From VAYN01 sp051954855 (GTDB lineage Bacteria; Actinomycetota; Thermoleophilia; Solirubrobacterales; 70-9), in NCBI GenBank assembly GCA_051954855.1, contig JBQCHH010000077.1:42928-106927 (forward strand): a DNA stretch of 64,000 nt, read 5' to 3'. The translations under genes and the position numbers were made by a program. The notes under the pieces are model-generated. The model ran no database searches and was not told where the DNA came from. It saw only the letters and a list, made by a program, of their open reading frames with translations. Below, piece after piece: positions 35,045 to 43,504 of the stretch. The stretch's first letter is position 1, and each line of letters begins with the position of its first letter.

Positions 35045-36010
35045 ATGGCAATCGCGATCAAGCCGGAGGCGCCCACCGCTGCGGCAAAGCCCGGCGCCGA
35101 CGCTCGCTTCGAGAGCCTCGTCCTCGACTTCCTCTCCTACCTGGAGCTGGAGCGCGGCCTCTCCCGCAACACCCTCAACGCCTACCGCACCGACCTGCTG
35201 CAGTACGGCGAATACCTCTCCGAGCACAAGCGCGATGCGCTGCAGGTGAGCGGCGCCGACGTCGCCGACTTCCTCGCCGAGCTGGCGACGGGGGAGGGGC
35301 GCCCGGCCTGCTCGGCCGCGACGATCCACCGCAAGGCCGCCTGCCTGCGCTCCTTCTACAAGCACCTGCGCCGCGACGAGCTGATCGTCGACGACCCGAC
35401 GGCGGCGCTGAGCGCGCCGCGGCGCTCGAAGAAGCTGCCGCACGTCCTCAACTACGCCGAGGTGCAGAAGCTGCTGGCGGCGCCGAAGGGGAGCGAGCCG
35501 ACGGCGCTGCGCGACCGGGCGCTGCTGGAGGTGATGTACGCGTGTGGACTGCGCGCATCGGAGACGATCGGGCTGGAGCTGGGCGACGTCGACCTGCGCG
35601 AAGGCCTGCTGCGCGCCCGCGGCAAGGGCTCGAAGGAGCGCCTGGTGCCGCTCGGCCGGCAGGCGATCGCGGCGATCAACGCCTACCTGCGCGGTGGCCG
35701 CCCGAAGCTTGTCGGCGATCGTCATGAGCCGAAGCTGTTCGTCAACTTCCGCGGCGGCCCACTCACCCGCCAGGGTCTCTACAAGATCGTCCAGCGTCAC
35801 GCCCGCGACGCCGGCCTCGCCGGCAAGATGAGCCCGCACACGCTGCGTCACAGCTTCGCCACCCACCTGCTCGCCGGCGGCTGCGACCTCCGCGCGGTCC
35901 AGGAGATGCTCGGCCACGCCGACATCGCGACCACCCAGATGTACACGCACCTCTCCGGCGACCGCCTCAAGGAGGTCTACTTCAGCGCCCATCCCCGCGC
36001 CAGCGATTGA
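35045..36010 (+). CDS. xerD: Site-specific tyrosine recombinase XerD
   Basis: 321 residues. The SAM-like N-terminal domain starts at LVLDFLSYLELERGLSRNTLNAYR. The catalytic domain has Arg in CGLRASE near 170, Lys in ARGKGSKER, HTLRHS near 266, HADIATTQ and the nucleophile in MYTH near 300. It is the chromosome dimer-resolution recombinase by family and location near pyrG; it is not a phage integrase. The start is the ATG at 35045; no clear ribosome binding site. Confidence 0.94.
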   Translation: MAIAIKPEAPTAAAKPGADARFESLVLDFLSYLELERGLSRNTLNAYRTDLLQYGEYLSEHKRDALQVSGADVADFLAELATGEGRPACSAATIHRKAACLRSFYKHLRRDELIVDDPTAALSAPRRSKKLPHVLNYAEVQKLLAAPKGSEPTALRDRALLEVMYACGLRASETIGLELGDVDLREGLLRARGKGSKERLVPLGRQAIAAINAYLRGGRPKLVGDRHEPKLFVNFRGGPLTRQGLYKIVQRHARDAGLAGKMSPHTLRHSFATHLLAGGCDLRAVQEMLGHADIATTQMYTHLSGDRLKEVYFSAHPRASD

Positions 36011-36025
36011 AGTAGAACTCAGGTC

Positions 36026-36925
36026 ATGCCTGAGCTGCCGGAGGTGGAGACCGTCGTCAGGCAGCTGGAGCCGGAGCTCGAAGGGCACGAAATCGAGCGG
36101 CTGGAAGTCTTGGATCCGCGCTGGTCGCGGCCGGTACCGCCGGAGAAGTTGGGCGTCGAGGTCAGCGGCAGCACGATCGAGCAACTCGGTCGGCGCGGCA
36201 AGTACATCCTGATGGGGCTGGACGGGGAGCGGACGCTTGTGATGCACCTGCGGATGACGGGCAACCTGATCCTCCGCGAGGGCGATGAGGTGATCGACCC
36301 TTCCGAGGGGCGGCGACTCTATGAGAGCGAGCGCTCGACCGAGGAACGGCATCTACGCGCCCGTTTCGTGCTCGACGACGGCCGCGAGCTCTGGTTCACC
36401 GATCCGCGCCGCTTCGGCGAGGCATTTCTGATCGAGAACGAGTGGCTCGAGGAGCGCTTTGCCAAGCTCGGGATCGAGCCGTTCTCGCCTGAGTTCACCC
36501 CGCAGGCGCTGGGGGAGATGGCGGCCGGGCGGACGGCGCCCCTGAAGTCCTTCCTGCTCGACCAATCGCGGATCGCCGGGGTCGGCAACATATATGCCGA
36601 CGAGGCGCTCTTCCGCGCCGGACTGCATCCGCTCTCGCCGGCGGGGTCGATGAAGCCGGAGCACCTGCAAGCGCTGCGGGACGCCGTCGTTGCTGCCTTG
36701 GAGGCGGGGATCGACGCCGGCGGCTCCTCGATCGACGACTACCGCGACGCCCGCGGCGAGAAAGGAACGATGCAGGATGAGTTCCTCGTCCACACCCGCG
36801 AGGGAGAGGAGTGCGTCAGCTGCGGGGGCACGATCGTCCGCATCGTCGTCGGCGGGCGCTCGACCTACCTCTGTCCTGCGTGCCAGGTCAAACTTCGCCG
36901 CCGGCCGAAGCGCCGCCGCGCGTAG
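36026..36925 (+). CDS. mutM: Formamidopyrimidine-DNA glycosylase (Fpg/MutM)
   Basis: 299 residues. The N-terminus MPELPEVETVVRQL supplies the catalytic Pro2 and Glu3. H2TH-region motifs DQSRIAGVGNIYADEALFRAG and a C-terminal zinc finger (CVSCGG ... CPACQ, about 262-290) complete the family pattern. It removes oxidised purines. TAGAAC lies 7 nt before the ATG. recO follows on the same strand. Confidence 0.96.
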   Translation: MPELPEVETVVRQLEPELEGHEIERLEVLDPRWSRPVPPEKLGVEVSGSTIEQLGRRGKYILMGLDGERTLVMHLRMTGNLILREGDEVIDPSEGRRLYESERSTEERHLRARFVLDDGRELWFTDPRRFGEAFLIENEWLEERFAKLGIEPFSPEFTPQALGEMAAGRTAPLKSFLLDQSRIAGVGNIYADEALFRAGLHPLSPAGSMKPEHLQALRDAVVAALEAGIDAGGSSIDDYRDARGEKGTMQDEFLVHTREGEECVSCGGTIVRIVVGGRSTYLCPACQVKLRRRPKRRRA

Positions 36926-36957
36926 TTCCGTCCGATCTATCGGTCATCTTTGATTTC

Positions 36958-37683
36958 GTGGCCGGATCTACGGTCAAGACGGAGGCTGTCGTGTTGCGCA
37001 GCATTCGCTACGGCGAGGCTGATCGCATCCTGCACCTCTACTCGAAGAGCCGCGGCCGGATCGGGGCGATCGCCAAGGGGGCGCGCAAGCCCCGATCCCG
37101 CTTCGGCGGCCGACTGGAGCCGTTCTTCCGCCTCGATCTCATTCTCCACGAAGGCCGCAGCGACCTGATGACGGTGACCAGCGCCGCCACCGTCGACGGC
37201 TACCCACGGCTGCGCAACTCTGGCGCCGCCCTCACCGCCGGCGCCCGCGCCTGCGACGCGGTGCTGCGACTGCTCGATGCTGCCGAGCCGAACCCGCCTG
37301 CCTACAACCTCCTCTGCCGCTACCTGGCGCTGCTCGACGACCCCGCCGAGCAGCGCGCCGCCGAACTGGCGACCGCGCTCTCCTTCCGACTGAAGCTGGC
37401 GCTGGCCGCCGGCTTCGCGCCCGAGCTCGCCTCCTGCGCGCGCTGCGGCGAGGCCGAGCATCTGGCCGGCTTCTCCGGCGCCGCCGGCGGTGTCGTCTGC
37501 GGCGGCTGCGAAGCGGGTTCCTTCCCGCTGTCAGAGGAAGCCCACCGCTTCATGGTCGACAGCCTTGCGAAGCCACTTAACGAGGCACCTGCTGCTGACC
37601 CCAGGGCTTTGCGTCAGGTGGAACGCGCAGTGGGGGAAACGCTGGAGCACCACGCGCACGTGCAACTTCGCGCTGCGGCCTAG
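36958..37683 (+). CDS. recO: DNA repair protein RecO
   Basis: 241 residues from the GTG at 36958; a longer upstream frame is the GC-rich tail of mutM read out of phase. The OB-fold N-domain is clear: TEAVVLRSIRYGEADRILHLY, then GRIGAIAKGARKPRSRFGGRLEPF. A zinc-binding cluster (CARCGE ... CGGCE) lies near 160-185. RecO loads RecA with RecR and anneals ssDNA. The stop is followed by a long imperfect palindrome at 37683-37748. Confidence 0.92.
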   Translation: MAGSTVKTEAVVLRSIRYGEADRILHLYSKSRGRIGAIAKGARKPRSRFGGRLEPFFRLDLILHEGRSDLMTVTSAATVDGYPRLRNSGAALTAGARACDAVLRLLDAAEPNPPAYNLLCRYLALLDDPAEQRAAELATALSFRLKLALAAGFAPELASCARCGEAEHLAGFSGAAGGVVCGGCEAGSFPLSEEAHRFMVDSLAKPLNEAPAADPRALRQVERAVGETLEHHAHVQLRAAA

Positions 37684-37748
37684 GGGAGAGGGGGAGGTGC
37701 TCGACGGACCCTCCCCGCTGTTGTCCGGCGAGTACCTCCCCTCTCCCC
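37683..37748. repeat. 66-bp palindrome between recO and dgt
   Basis: Outer arms of about 20 nt (37683-37703 with 37729-37748) pair with one unpaired base and one mismatch; an inner CGGAC/GTCCG hairpin sits in the middle. There is no T run, so this looks more like a REP-type palindrome than a terminator, although it could stop transcription from recO. Confidence 0.65.
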
Positions 37749-37761
37749 CTCGGAGCGGTCG

Positions 37762-37767
37762 TATGAT
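37762..37767 (+). promoter_or_regulatory. -10 hexamer TATGAT for dgt
   Basis: TATGAT followed by six bases and the GTG start. This is the best -10 match in the window and a strong leaderless candidate. Confidence 0.6.
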
Positions 37768-37773
37768 CGACCC

Positions 37774-38784
37774 GTGCCCGCCACCGCCACCTTCGAGGAC
37801 CGGATCAGCGCCTGGGAGGAGGAGTTCCTGACGCCACAGGCGACTCGCAGCTACCCGGCCCAGCGGGAGAGGGAGGAGGTAGACAGTCCGTTGCGGACGC
37901 CGTTCCAGCGCGACCGCGATCGGATCGTCCATTCCAAGGCCTTCCGGCGGCTGAAGCACAAGACCCAGGTCTTCGTCGCGCCCGAGGGCGACCACTACCG
38001 CACCCGCCTAACCCACACGCTGGAGGCCTGCGGGATCGCCCGCACCGTCGCTCGCGCCCTGCAGCTGAACGAGGACCTGACCGAGGCGATTGGGCTCGGC
38101 CACGACCTCGGCCACCCGCCTTTCGGCCACGTCGGCGAGGAAACGCTCGACGCGGCGCTTCGGGAGGCCGCCGGCGGCCGCTTCCGCCACAACGAGCACT
38201 CGCTGCGGGTGGTCGAGGTGCTCGAGCGCGACGGCCAAGGACTGAACCTGACCGAGCAGGTGCGCGACGGGATCCTCAACCACACCGGCTCGCGCAGGCC
38301 GGCGACGCTGGAGGGGCAGATCGTCAAGCTGGTCGACCGCGTCGCCTACATCAACCACGACATCGACGACGCCCTGCGGGCGGGGATCCTGAGCCCGGAC
38401 GATCTGCCGGCGGCGGAGATCGAGCTGCTCGGTCCCACCGGGTCGCAGCGGATCGACACCCTCGTACGCGACATCGTCGAACACTCGACCGACGTCTACG
38501 AGATCCGCCAGGGGCGCGAGGTCGGGCAGGCGATGCTGCGCCTGCGCAAGTTCATGTTCGAGCGCGTCTATCTGGGGCCGGAGGCGCGGCGCGAGCAGGA
38601 CCGGGTCCAGCGCACCATGCGCGGCCTCTTCCGGCACTACCTCGAACATCCCGGTGAGACCCCGAGTTGGGACCCCGAGGCGAGCGACACGCAGCGCGTC
38701 GCTGACTACATCGCCGGCATGACCGACCGCTTCTGCATCGCCAAATTCACCGAGCTGACGGTGCCTGAAGAGTCACGGTTCTGA
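37774..38784 (+). CDS. dgt: dGTP triphosphohydrolase (deoxyguanosinetriphosphate triphosphohydrolase-like)
   Basis: 336 residues, GTG start. The HD phosphohydrolase domain is shown by RLTHTLEACGIARTVARAL, the metal motif GHDLGHPPFGHVGE near 109 and the downstream Asp in VDRVAYINHDIDDAL. It hydrolyses dNTPs to nucleoside and triphosphate. Its place directly before dnaG is conserved in actinobacteria. Confidence 0.94.
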   Translation: MPATATFEDRISAWEEEFLTPQATRSYPAQREREEVDSPLRTPFQRDRDRIVHSKAFRRLKHKTQVFVAPEGDHYRTRLTHTLEACGIARTVARALQLNEDLTEAIGLGHDLGHPPFGHVGEETLDAALREAAGGRFRHNEHSLRVVEVLERDGQGLNLTEQVRDGILNHTGSRRPATLEGQIVKLVDRVAYINHDIDDALRAGILSPDDLPAAEIELLGPTGSQRIDTLVRDIVEHSTDVYEIRQGREVGQAMLRLRKFMFERVYLGPEARREQDRVQRTMRGLFRHYLEHPGETPSWDPEASDTQRVADYIAGMTDRFCIAKFTELTVPEESRF

Positions 38785-38815
38785 TGGCGCGCCCTCGGGG
38801 TGGGAGGATCTGACA

Positions 38816-40609
38816 ATGGCACTGATCTCGCCCGACAGCGTCGAACGGGTCAAGCAGGCGGCCGACATCGTCGAGGTCGTCTCCGCCCACACCGACCTGC
38901 GCCGCCAGGGCGCCCGCTACGTCGGTCTCTGCCCGTTCCACGAGGAGCGCACCCCCTCGTTCTCGGTCGAGCCGCAGGAAAAGCTCTACCACTGCTTCGG
39001 CTGCGGGGTCGGCGGCGACGTGATCAAGTTCGTCGAGGAAAAGGACGGGCTCAACTTCGCCGAGGCGGTGGAGATGCTGGCCGACCGCTACGGGGTCGAG
39101 CTGGAGCGCGAGCAGGAGGATCCGCGGGCCGAGGCGCGCCGCCAGCGCCGCCGCCGGCTCGAGCAGCTGCTGGAACGCGCCGCCGCCTTCTACGCCAACT
39201 ACCTCTGGGAGTCGAGCGAGGCGGAGAAGGCGCGCGAGTACCTGGCTGGGCGGGGGCTGGGAGAGGAGGTGCTGCGCGCCTTCGGCGTCGGCTACGCGCC
39301 CAGCGCCTGGGACAAGATCCTCGTCCGCGGCCAGCAGGCCGGCTTCAGCGTCGAGGAGCTGCGCGGCGTCGGGCTGGTCCAGCGCGGGCGCAGCGGCGGC
39401 GAGTACGACCGCTTCCGCGAGCGGATCATGTTCCCGATCCGCGACCGCCGCGGTCGCGTCCTCGGCTTCGGCGGCCGGGCGATGCGCTCCGACCAGGGCG
39501 CCAAGTATGTGAACACGGCCGAGACCGACTTCTTCCACAAGAGCCAGATGCTTTATGGCGTCGACCGGGCGAAAGCGGCGATCGCGAAAGCCGGCCGCGC
39601 CGTCGTAGTCGAGGGCTACACCGACGTGCTCGCCCTGCACCAGGCGGGGATCGAGGAGGCGGTGGGGGTGATGGGGACGGCGATCACCGACGACCAGGTG
39701 GCGGCGCTCTCGGGGATGGTCGACGAGGTGGTGCTGGCGCTCGACGCCGATTCGGCCGGCCAGGAGGCGATGCTGCGCGCCCAGCGGGTGGCGGCGGGGC
39801 GGAGGATGCGGCTGCGGGTGGCGGCGATGCCCGCCGGCGAGGACCCGGCCGAGATGATGGCCGCGGAGGGCGGGCCGGAGCGCTTCCGGGCGCTGCTGGA
39901 GGGGGCTGAGGAGCTGACCTCCTTCCAGGTCGGGCTGGTGCTCGCCCGCACCGACGTCGGCTCGCCGGTCGAGCGCGACCGGGCGCTGGCTGAGGTGGCG
40001 CCGGTGCTGGCGGGGATGGGGGAAACCGTGAGCCGGGAAGAACTGGTCCGCCGCGTGTCCGAACGGCTCGACCTCGACCCGGCGATGGTGATGGGACGGG
40101 TGGTGGCGGCGACGCCGGCGAGTGGGGGGCGCGGCGAACAGGCGTCGCCGGAAGCGAGCCCCGGCGCCGAAGTGCCACGTCCCCGTCGCACCGCCGAGCT
40201 GACCTCGCGGGAGCGTCGTGAGCGGGTGCTGCTTGCGATGTGCATCGCGATGCCGAACGAGGGCAGGGAGTACCTGGCGCGGCTGACCGACGCTCACCTC
40301 TCGCCGACCGGTTTGCGCGCCGCCGCCTGGCTGCGCGAGCACCCGGAGGACCCGGCCTCGAACCTGCCCCACGACGACGGCGAGCTTGCCGGCCTGATCG
40401 CCGAACTGGTGATCATCAGCCGCGAGGAGCCCGCCTCCCACGAGGCGATGGAGCTCAACTTCCTCCTCCTCGAGCAGCGCCGTCTCGAGGGCGAGATCGC
40501 CGCTGCCGGCGAGCGCGGCGACTACGAGCGCCGCGCCGCCCTCAGCCGCGAACGCGCCGCCCTCGTCAACCGCATCGCCCACGCCGAGCGCCCAGCGGGC
40601 ACCGTGTAA
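38816..40609 (+). CDS. dnaG: DNA primase
   Basis: 597 residues with an ATG at 38816 behind GGGAGGA (7 nt spacing). The zinc finger is CPFH ... CFGCG (about 39-63). The catalytic TOPRIM core has VVEGYTDVLAL near 263 and DADSAG near 311. The C-terminal helicase-binding region is divergent. It makes RNA primers for replication. rpoD, a usual neighbour, is not in the window; instead an HNH gene and tRNA-Asn follow. Confidence 0.96.
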   Translation: MALISPDSVERVKQAADIVEVVSAHTDLRRQGARYVGLCPFHEERTPSFSVEPQEKLYHCFGCGVGGDVIKFVEEKDGLNFAEAVEMLADRYGVELEREQEDPRAEARRQRRRRLEQLLERAAAFYANYLWESSEAEKAREYLAGRGLGEEVLRAFGVGYAPSAWDKILVRGQQAGFSVEELRGVGLVQRGRSGGEYDRFRERIMFPIRDRRGRVLGFGGRAMRSDQGAKYVNTAETDFFHKSQMLYGVDRAKAAIAKAGRAVVVEGYTDVLALHQAGIEEAVGVMGTAITDDQVAALSGMVDEVVLALDADSAGQEAMLRAQRVAAGRRMRLRVAAMPAGEDPAEMMAAEGGPERFRALLEGAEELTSFQVGLVLARTDVGSPVERDRALAEVAPVLAGMGETVSREELVRRVSERLDLDPAMVMGRVVAATPASGGRGEQASPEASPGAEVPRPRRTAELTSRERRERVLLAMCIAMPNEGREYLARLTDAHLSPTGLRAAAWLREHPEDPASNLPHDDGELAGLIAELVIISREEPASHEAMELNFLLLEQRRLEGEIAAAGERGDYERRAALSRERAALVNRIAHAERPAGTV

Positions 40610-40659
40610 GACAACTCAATCCGTATTTTTATGTCTGCATCAAATGAGAGAATGCAGCC

Positions 40660-41355
40660 GTGGAGAAGGAGTTCCTAGAAGAGTGCCTGGCCGAGGGAAT
40701 GTCCCTCGAAGCGATCGGCGAGCAGGTGGGCAAGCACGAATCGACGGTCAGCTACTGGCTGAAGAAGCACGGATTGGAGGCCGTTCAGGCGGAGAAGCAC
40801 AGCGCCAAGGGGGCGCCCACGAAGGAGGAGATGGAACAGCTTCTCGCTGCTGGTCTATCGCTGCGGGAAGTTGCCCATCGACTGGATCGGAGCTTGGCGA
40901 CGGTCCGCCACTGGATGAAGCGGTACGAACTGAAGCCGAATCCGCGCCGCAGACGGGGGAATGAGAATGGGCCGCGGGAGACGATCTCTCGTTGCAAGCA
41001 CCACGGCGAGACCAGCTTTGTTCGCGAGGGGCGTGGCTACTACCGCTGTAAGCGCTGCCGGATAGAGAGGGTTTCGCAGCGCAGGCGGCAGATAAAGCGC
41101 AAGCTGGTGGAAGAGGCGGGAGGCAAATGCTTGATCTGCGGCTATGACCGCTGCCAGCAGGTTCTCCAGTTCCACCATCTTGATCCCACCACTAAGGAGT
41201 TCCATCTTGGACAAAACGGGGTGACGCGATCCCTGGCAAGGTCTAGAGTGGAGGCCCGCAAGTGCATCTTGCTCTGCGCCAACTGTCACGGAGAGGTGGA
41301 GGCAGGAATTACGCCGGTGCCGCTAAATTTTGTCCCAGACGCTAATCCGGTGTAG
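40660..41355 (+). CDS. HTH- and zinc-ribbon-containing HNH endonuclease
   Basis: 231 residues, GTG start with GAGAAT six bases upstream. Two helix-turn-helix units (EAIGEQVGKHESTVSYWLKKHG and LREVAHRLDRSLATVRHWMKRY) precede a Cys-rich region (CKHHGE ... CKRCR ... CLICGY). The HNH motif is FHHLDP ... CANCHGEVE. It is probably a DNA-binding endonuclease of the stand-alone or homing type. The last four codons (NPV, stop) lie inside a tRNA-like sequence that precedes the real tRNA-Asn, suggesting it arrived by insertion at that tRNA. Confidence 0.8.
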   Translation: MEKEFLEECLAEGMSLEAIGEQVGKHESTVSYWLKKHGLEAVQAEKHSAKGAPTKEEMEQLLAAGLSLREVAHRLDRSLATVRHWMKRYELKPNPRRRRGNENGPRETISRCKHHGETSFVREGRGYYRCKRCRIERVSQRRRQIKRKLVEEAGGKCLICGYDRCQQVLQFHHLDPTTKEFHLGQNGVTRSLARSRVEARKCILLCANCHGEVEAGITPVPLNFVPDANPV

Positions 41356-41374
41356 CTCAATTGGCTTAGCACGG
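41346..41374 (+). other. Partial tRNA-like sequence (5' half of a tRNA-Asn-like gene)
   Basis: TCCGGTGTAGCTCAAT copies the first 16 bases of the tRNA-Asn gene at 41375 with one mismatch, then diverges and cannot form the rest of a cloverleaf. It overlaps the stop codon of the HNH gene. It looks like a duplicated or displaced tRNA 5' end. Confidence 0.65.
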
Positions 41375-41446
41375 TCCGGGGTAGCTCAATGGAAGAGCTC
41401 TCGACTGTTAATCGAGCGGTTGTGGGTTCGAGTCCCACCCCCGGAG
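41375..41446 (+). tRNA. tRNA-Asn (GTT)
   Basis: The acceptor arms TCCGGGG/CCCCGGA pair fully. The anticodon stem CTCGA/TCGAG encloses loop CTGTTAA with anticodon GTT at 41407-41409. The T arm is GTGGG TTCGAGT CCCAC, and the discriminator is G. CCA is not encoded. The minus-strand glycosyltransferase gene ends five bases downstream. Confidence 0.95.
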
Positions 41447-41450
41447 CTTC

Positions 41451-42656
41451 TTAGGCGGTAGCGAGCGCCTTTAGCGCTAGGCGCTCTACGAGTTCGGCGC
41501 CTCGCGCGGCACCGTCGTTTTCCTGGCCCCATGCGGCTATCTCCTGCGCCTTTGCCGTGAACTTGGGCTCGTTCAGCAGTCGCTGCACCGACCAGCGCAG
41601 CGGCGCCGGACGACACAGGCGCCACGGCAGCGAGAGGCCGGCGCCGGCCCAGGCTACGCGCATCGCGGTCTCGCTCATGTCGCCGATGATCGGGCAGATG
41701 AGGACGGGGGTGCCGGCGCCGAGGGCGCGGGCGACGGTGCCGTGCCCGCCGTGGGAGACGACGAGGGAAGCGGCGGGCATCAGCTGGCTGTAGCTGAGCC
41801 ATTCGACCAGAACGGCGTTGGCGGGCACGTCGATCGGGTGCTGGGGAGCGACCCGGTTGGTCGTCGCCACCACTCGCACCGGCTCGTTTGCCAGCGCTGC
41901 CAGCGTGGTGCGGACCAGGTGGTTGTCGGAGTCGTGAGCGGTGCTGGGGGCGACGAGCACGAGCGGGTCGTCGCCCGGCGGCAGCTCGATGTCGGGGTGC
42001 GACATCTCGTAGGTCATCGGCCCGGTGATCTCTACCCCCGCCGGCCATTGCCGCGGATACTCCAACTGCGGGTAGGTTGCGACCAATGCCAGATCGGGAC
42101 TTATGCCGCCGTGGAAGCGGTCTATCGGGGCTAAGTCGAGGCGCTGGCGCTGGATGTTGAGGTCACGCCGCCCCTGCTCCAGCCCGACCCGCAGCGCCCG
42201 GTCGTGCCCATAGCGCCAAACGCTGCGCCCGAGCCGCGTCCGCGGTGGCCGTAGGCCGATCGCGAAGAAGGGTAACCCCGGCTCGACGACCGGATAGATG
42301 TGGGGGATCAGCGTCGCCAGCGGAATCCCGGCACGCTCGGCCGCGAGGGTGGGGGCAAGGGTGAGGATGTCGCTGACCACCACGTGGGGCCGAAAGTCGT
42401 CCAACAGCGGCAGCAGCGCCAGCGCCGCCTCGGCCGCGTGCTGTCCCTCCTCGGATTCGGGGTCCGGTGGCGGGAACATCCGGTATTCCTCCGCCGCTGC
42501 GAAGCCCAGGCCCTCGCCCTCGACCGCCTGCCGCCGCTCCTCCCAGGTCTCGATTACCACCTCGTGCCCGCGCGCAATTAGCGCCTTCCCCAGCGCGATC
42601 GCCGGAAAGGCATGTCCAGCATCGCCGAAGGCAGCAACCAGAATCCGCAAGCTCAC
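41451..42656 (-). CDS. GT1-family glycosyltransferase (MGT/UGT type)
   Basis: 401 residues from a GTG at 42656. The GT-B fold pattern starts with MSLRILVAAFGDAGHAFPAIALGKAL. The donor-site motif SHGGHGTVARALGAGTPVLICP near 305 is typical of GT1 enzymes acting on lipids, macrolides or other natural products. Acceptor and sugar are unknown; no biosynthetic cluster surrounds it. A palindrome (42671-42716) lies directly upstream, between it and the SDR gene transcribed in the same direction. Confidence 0.87.
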   Translation of the reverse strand: MSLRILVAAFGDAGHAFPAIALGKALIARGHEVVIETWEERRQAVEGEGLGFAAAEEYRMFPPPDPESEEGQHAAEAALALLPLLDDFRPHVVVSDILTLAPTLAAERAGIPLATLIPHIYPVVEPGLPFFAIGLRPPRTRLGRSVWRYGHDRALRVGLEQGRRDLNIQRQRLDLAPIDRFHGGISPDLALVATYPQLEYPRQWPAGVEITGPMTYEMSHPDIELPPGDDPLVLVAPSTAHDSDNHLVRTTLAALANEPVRVVATTNRVAPQHPIDVPANAVLVEWLSYSQLMPAASLVVSHGGHGTVARALGAGTPVLICPIIGDMSETAMRVAWAGAGLSLPWRLCRPAPLRWSVQRLLNEPKFTAKAQEIAAWGQENDGAARGAELVERLALKALATA

Positions 42657-42670
42657 GTCGCCTACCGCGT

Positions 42671-42716
42671 CGTTTCCACCTTTTGGGCCCCTGTAGGGGC
42701 GCCAAGGGTGGAAACG
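42671..42716. repeat. Palindromic element 3 (between the SDR and glycosyltransferase genes)
   Basis: Outer arms CGTTTCCACC (42671-42680) and 42707-42716 pair perfectly; GCCCC/GGGGC pairs inside around TGTA. On the minus strand GCCCC-TACA-GGGGCCCAAAAGG parallels GCCCC-ATATAGGTGCAAAAGG of element 1 in the DUF3866 gene. It could also end transcription from the SDR gene, but has no T run. Confidence 0.65.
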
Positions 42717-42723
42717 ATCAAGT

Positions 42724-43455
42724 TCACGGGGTGTCGAGGCCCTCGCCCGGTCGAGTAAACACGATCTCTGGCACGTGGCAGTTAGGCGAAGTCCGCAGCA
42801 GGAAGCGGACCGCCTCGCCGAGGTCCGAGGGGCGGATCATCTGCTCGGGTGGGATCTGGCCCTGGACGAACTCGGTCATCGGCGTCTCGACGAAGCCCGG
42901 CGCCAGCGCCGTGCACTGGATGCCGGCGCTGCCGGCCTCGCGGTGGGTCGACTGGGTGAAGTTGATCACCGCCGCCTTAGTCGCGGCGTAGATCGAGAGC
43001 CAGGCCTGGCCACCCTTGCCGGCGATCGAGGCGGTGTTGACGATCAGCGCCTTGCCGTGCTCGGCGCCGGCCTCGCGCAGCATCGGCAGGCCCTCGCGGG
43101 TGCCGAGGATCAGCCCCCGCAGGTTGACCGCCAGCTGCATGTCGAGGTGCTTGGTCTGGATCTGCTCCATCGGCGCCCCGATGCCGACGCCGGCGTTGTT
43201 GACGAGCACGTCAAGCCGGCCGTACTTCTGCCGGTGGGCGGCGAAGATGGCGACGACGTGGTCCTCCTCGGTCATGTTGGCCGGGATCGGCTCGACCTCG
43301 AAGCCTTCGCCGCGCAGCCCCTCGGCCGCTTCCTCGAGCTTCTCCGGACGGCGGGCGGCGACGGTCAGGGCGTAGCCCTCTTCGCCGAGCGTCTTCGCGA
43401 TCGCGAGGCCGATCCCGCTCGACGCCCCGGTCACCAGTGCTGCTCGATCTGCCAT
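42724..43455 (-). CDS. Short-chain dehydrogenase/reductase
   Basis: 243 residues starting at the ATG at 43455, which has AAGGAGAGGGAG immediately upstream; the 91-codon extension in the same frame has no support. It has TGASSGIG near residue 8, NNAGVGIG, NTASIAG and YAATK. The substrate is unknown. It is divergent from the redox lipoprotein gene with a short shared upstream region. Confidence 0.9.
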   Translation of the reverse strand: MADRAALVTGASSGIGLAIAKTLGEEGYALTVAARRPEKLEEAAEGLRGEGFEVEPIPANMTEEDHVVAIFAAHRQKYGRLDVLVNNAGVGIGAPMEQIQTKHLDMQLAVNLRGLILGTREGLPMLREAGAEHGKALIVNTASIAGKGGQAWLSIYAATKAAVINFTQSTHREAGSAGIQCTALAPGFVETPMTEFVQGQIPPEQMIRPSDLGEAVRFLLRTSPNCHVPEIVFTRPGEGLDTP

Positions 43456-43504
43456 CTCCCTCTCCTTCCCGTCGCGAACCCCGGGGACCCTATCTGTCCA
43501 TAAC

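Noticed and set aside
35045..36010. Tyrosine recombinase as sign of a prophage or integrative element
   Set aside because: Sequence and location (after pyrG, before mutM) are those of chromosomal XerD; no phage genes nearby.
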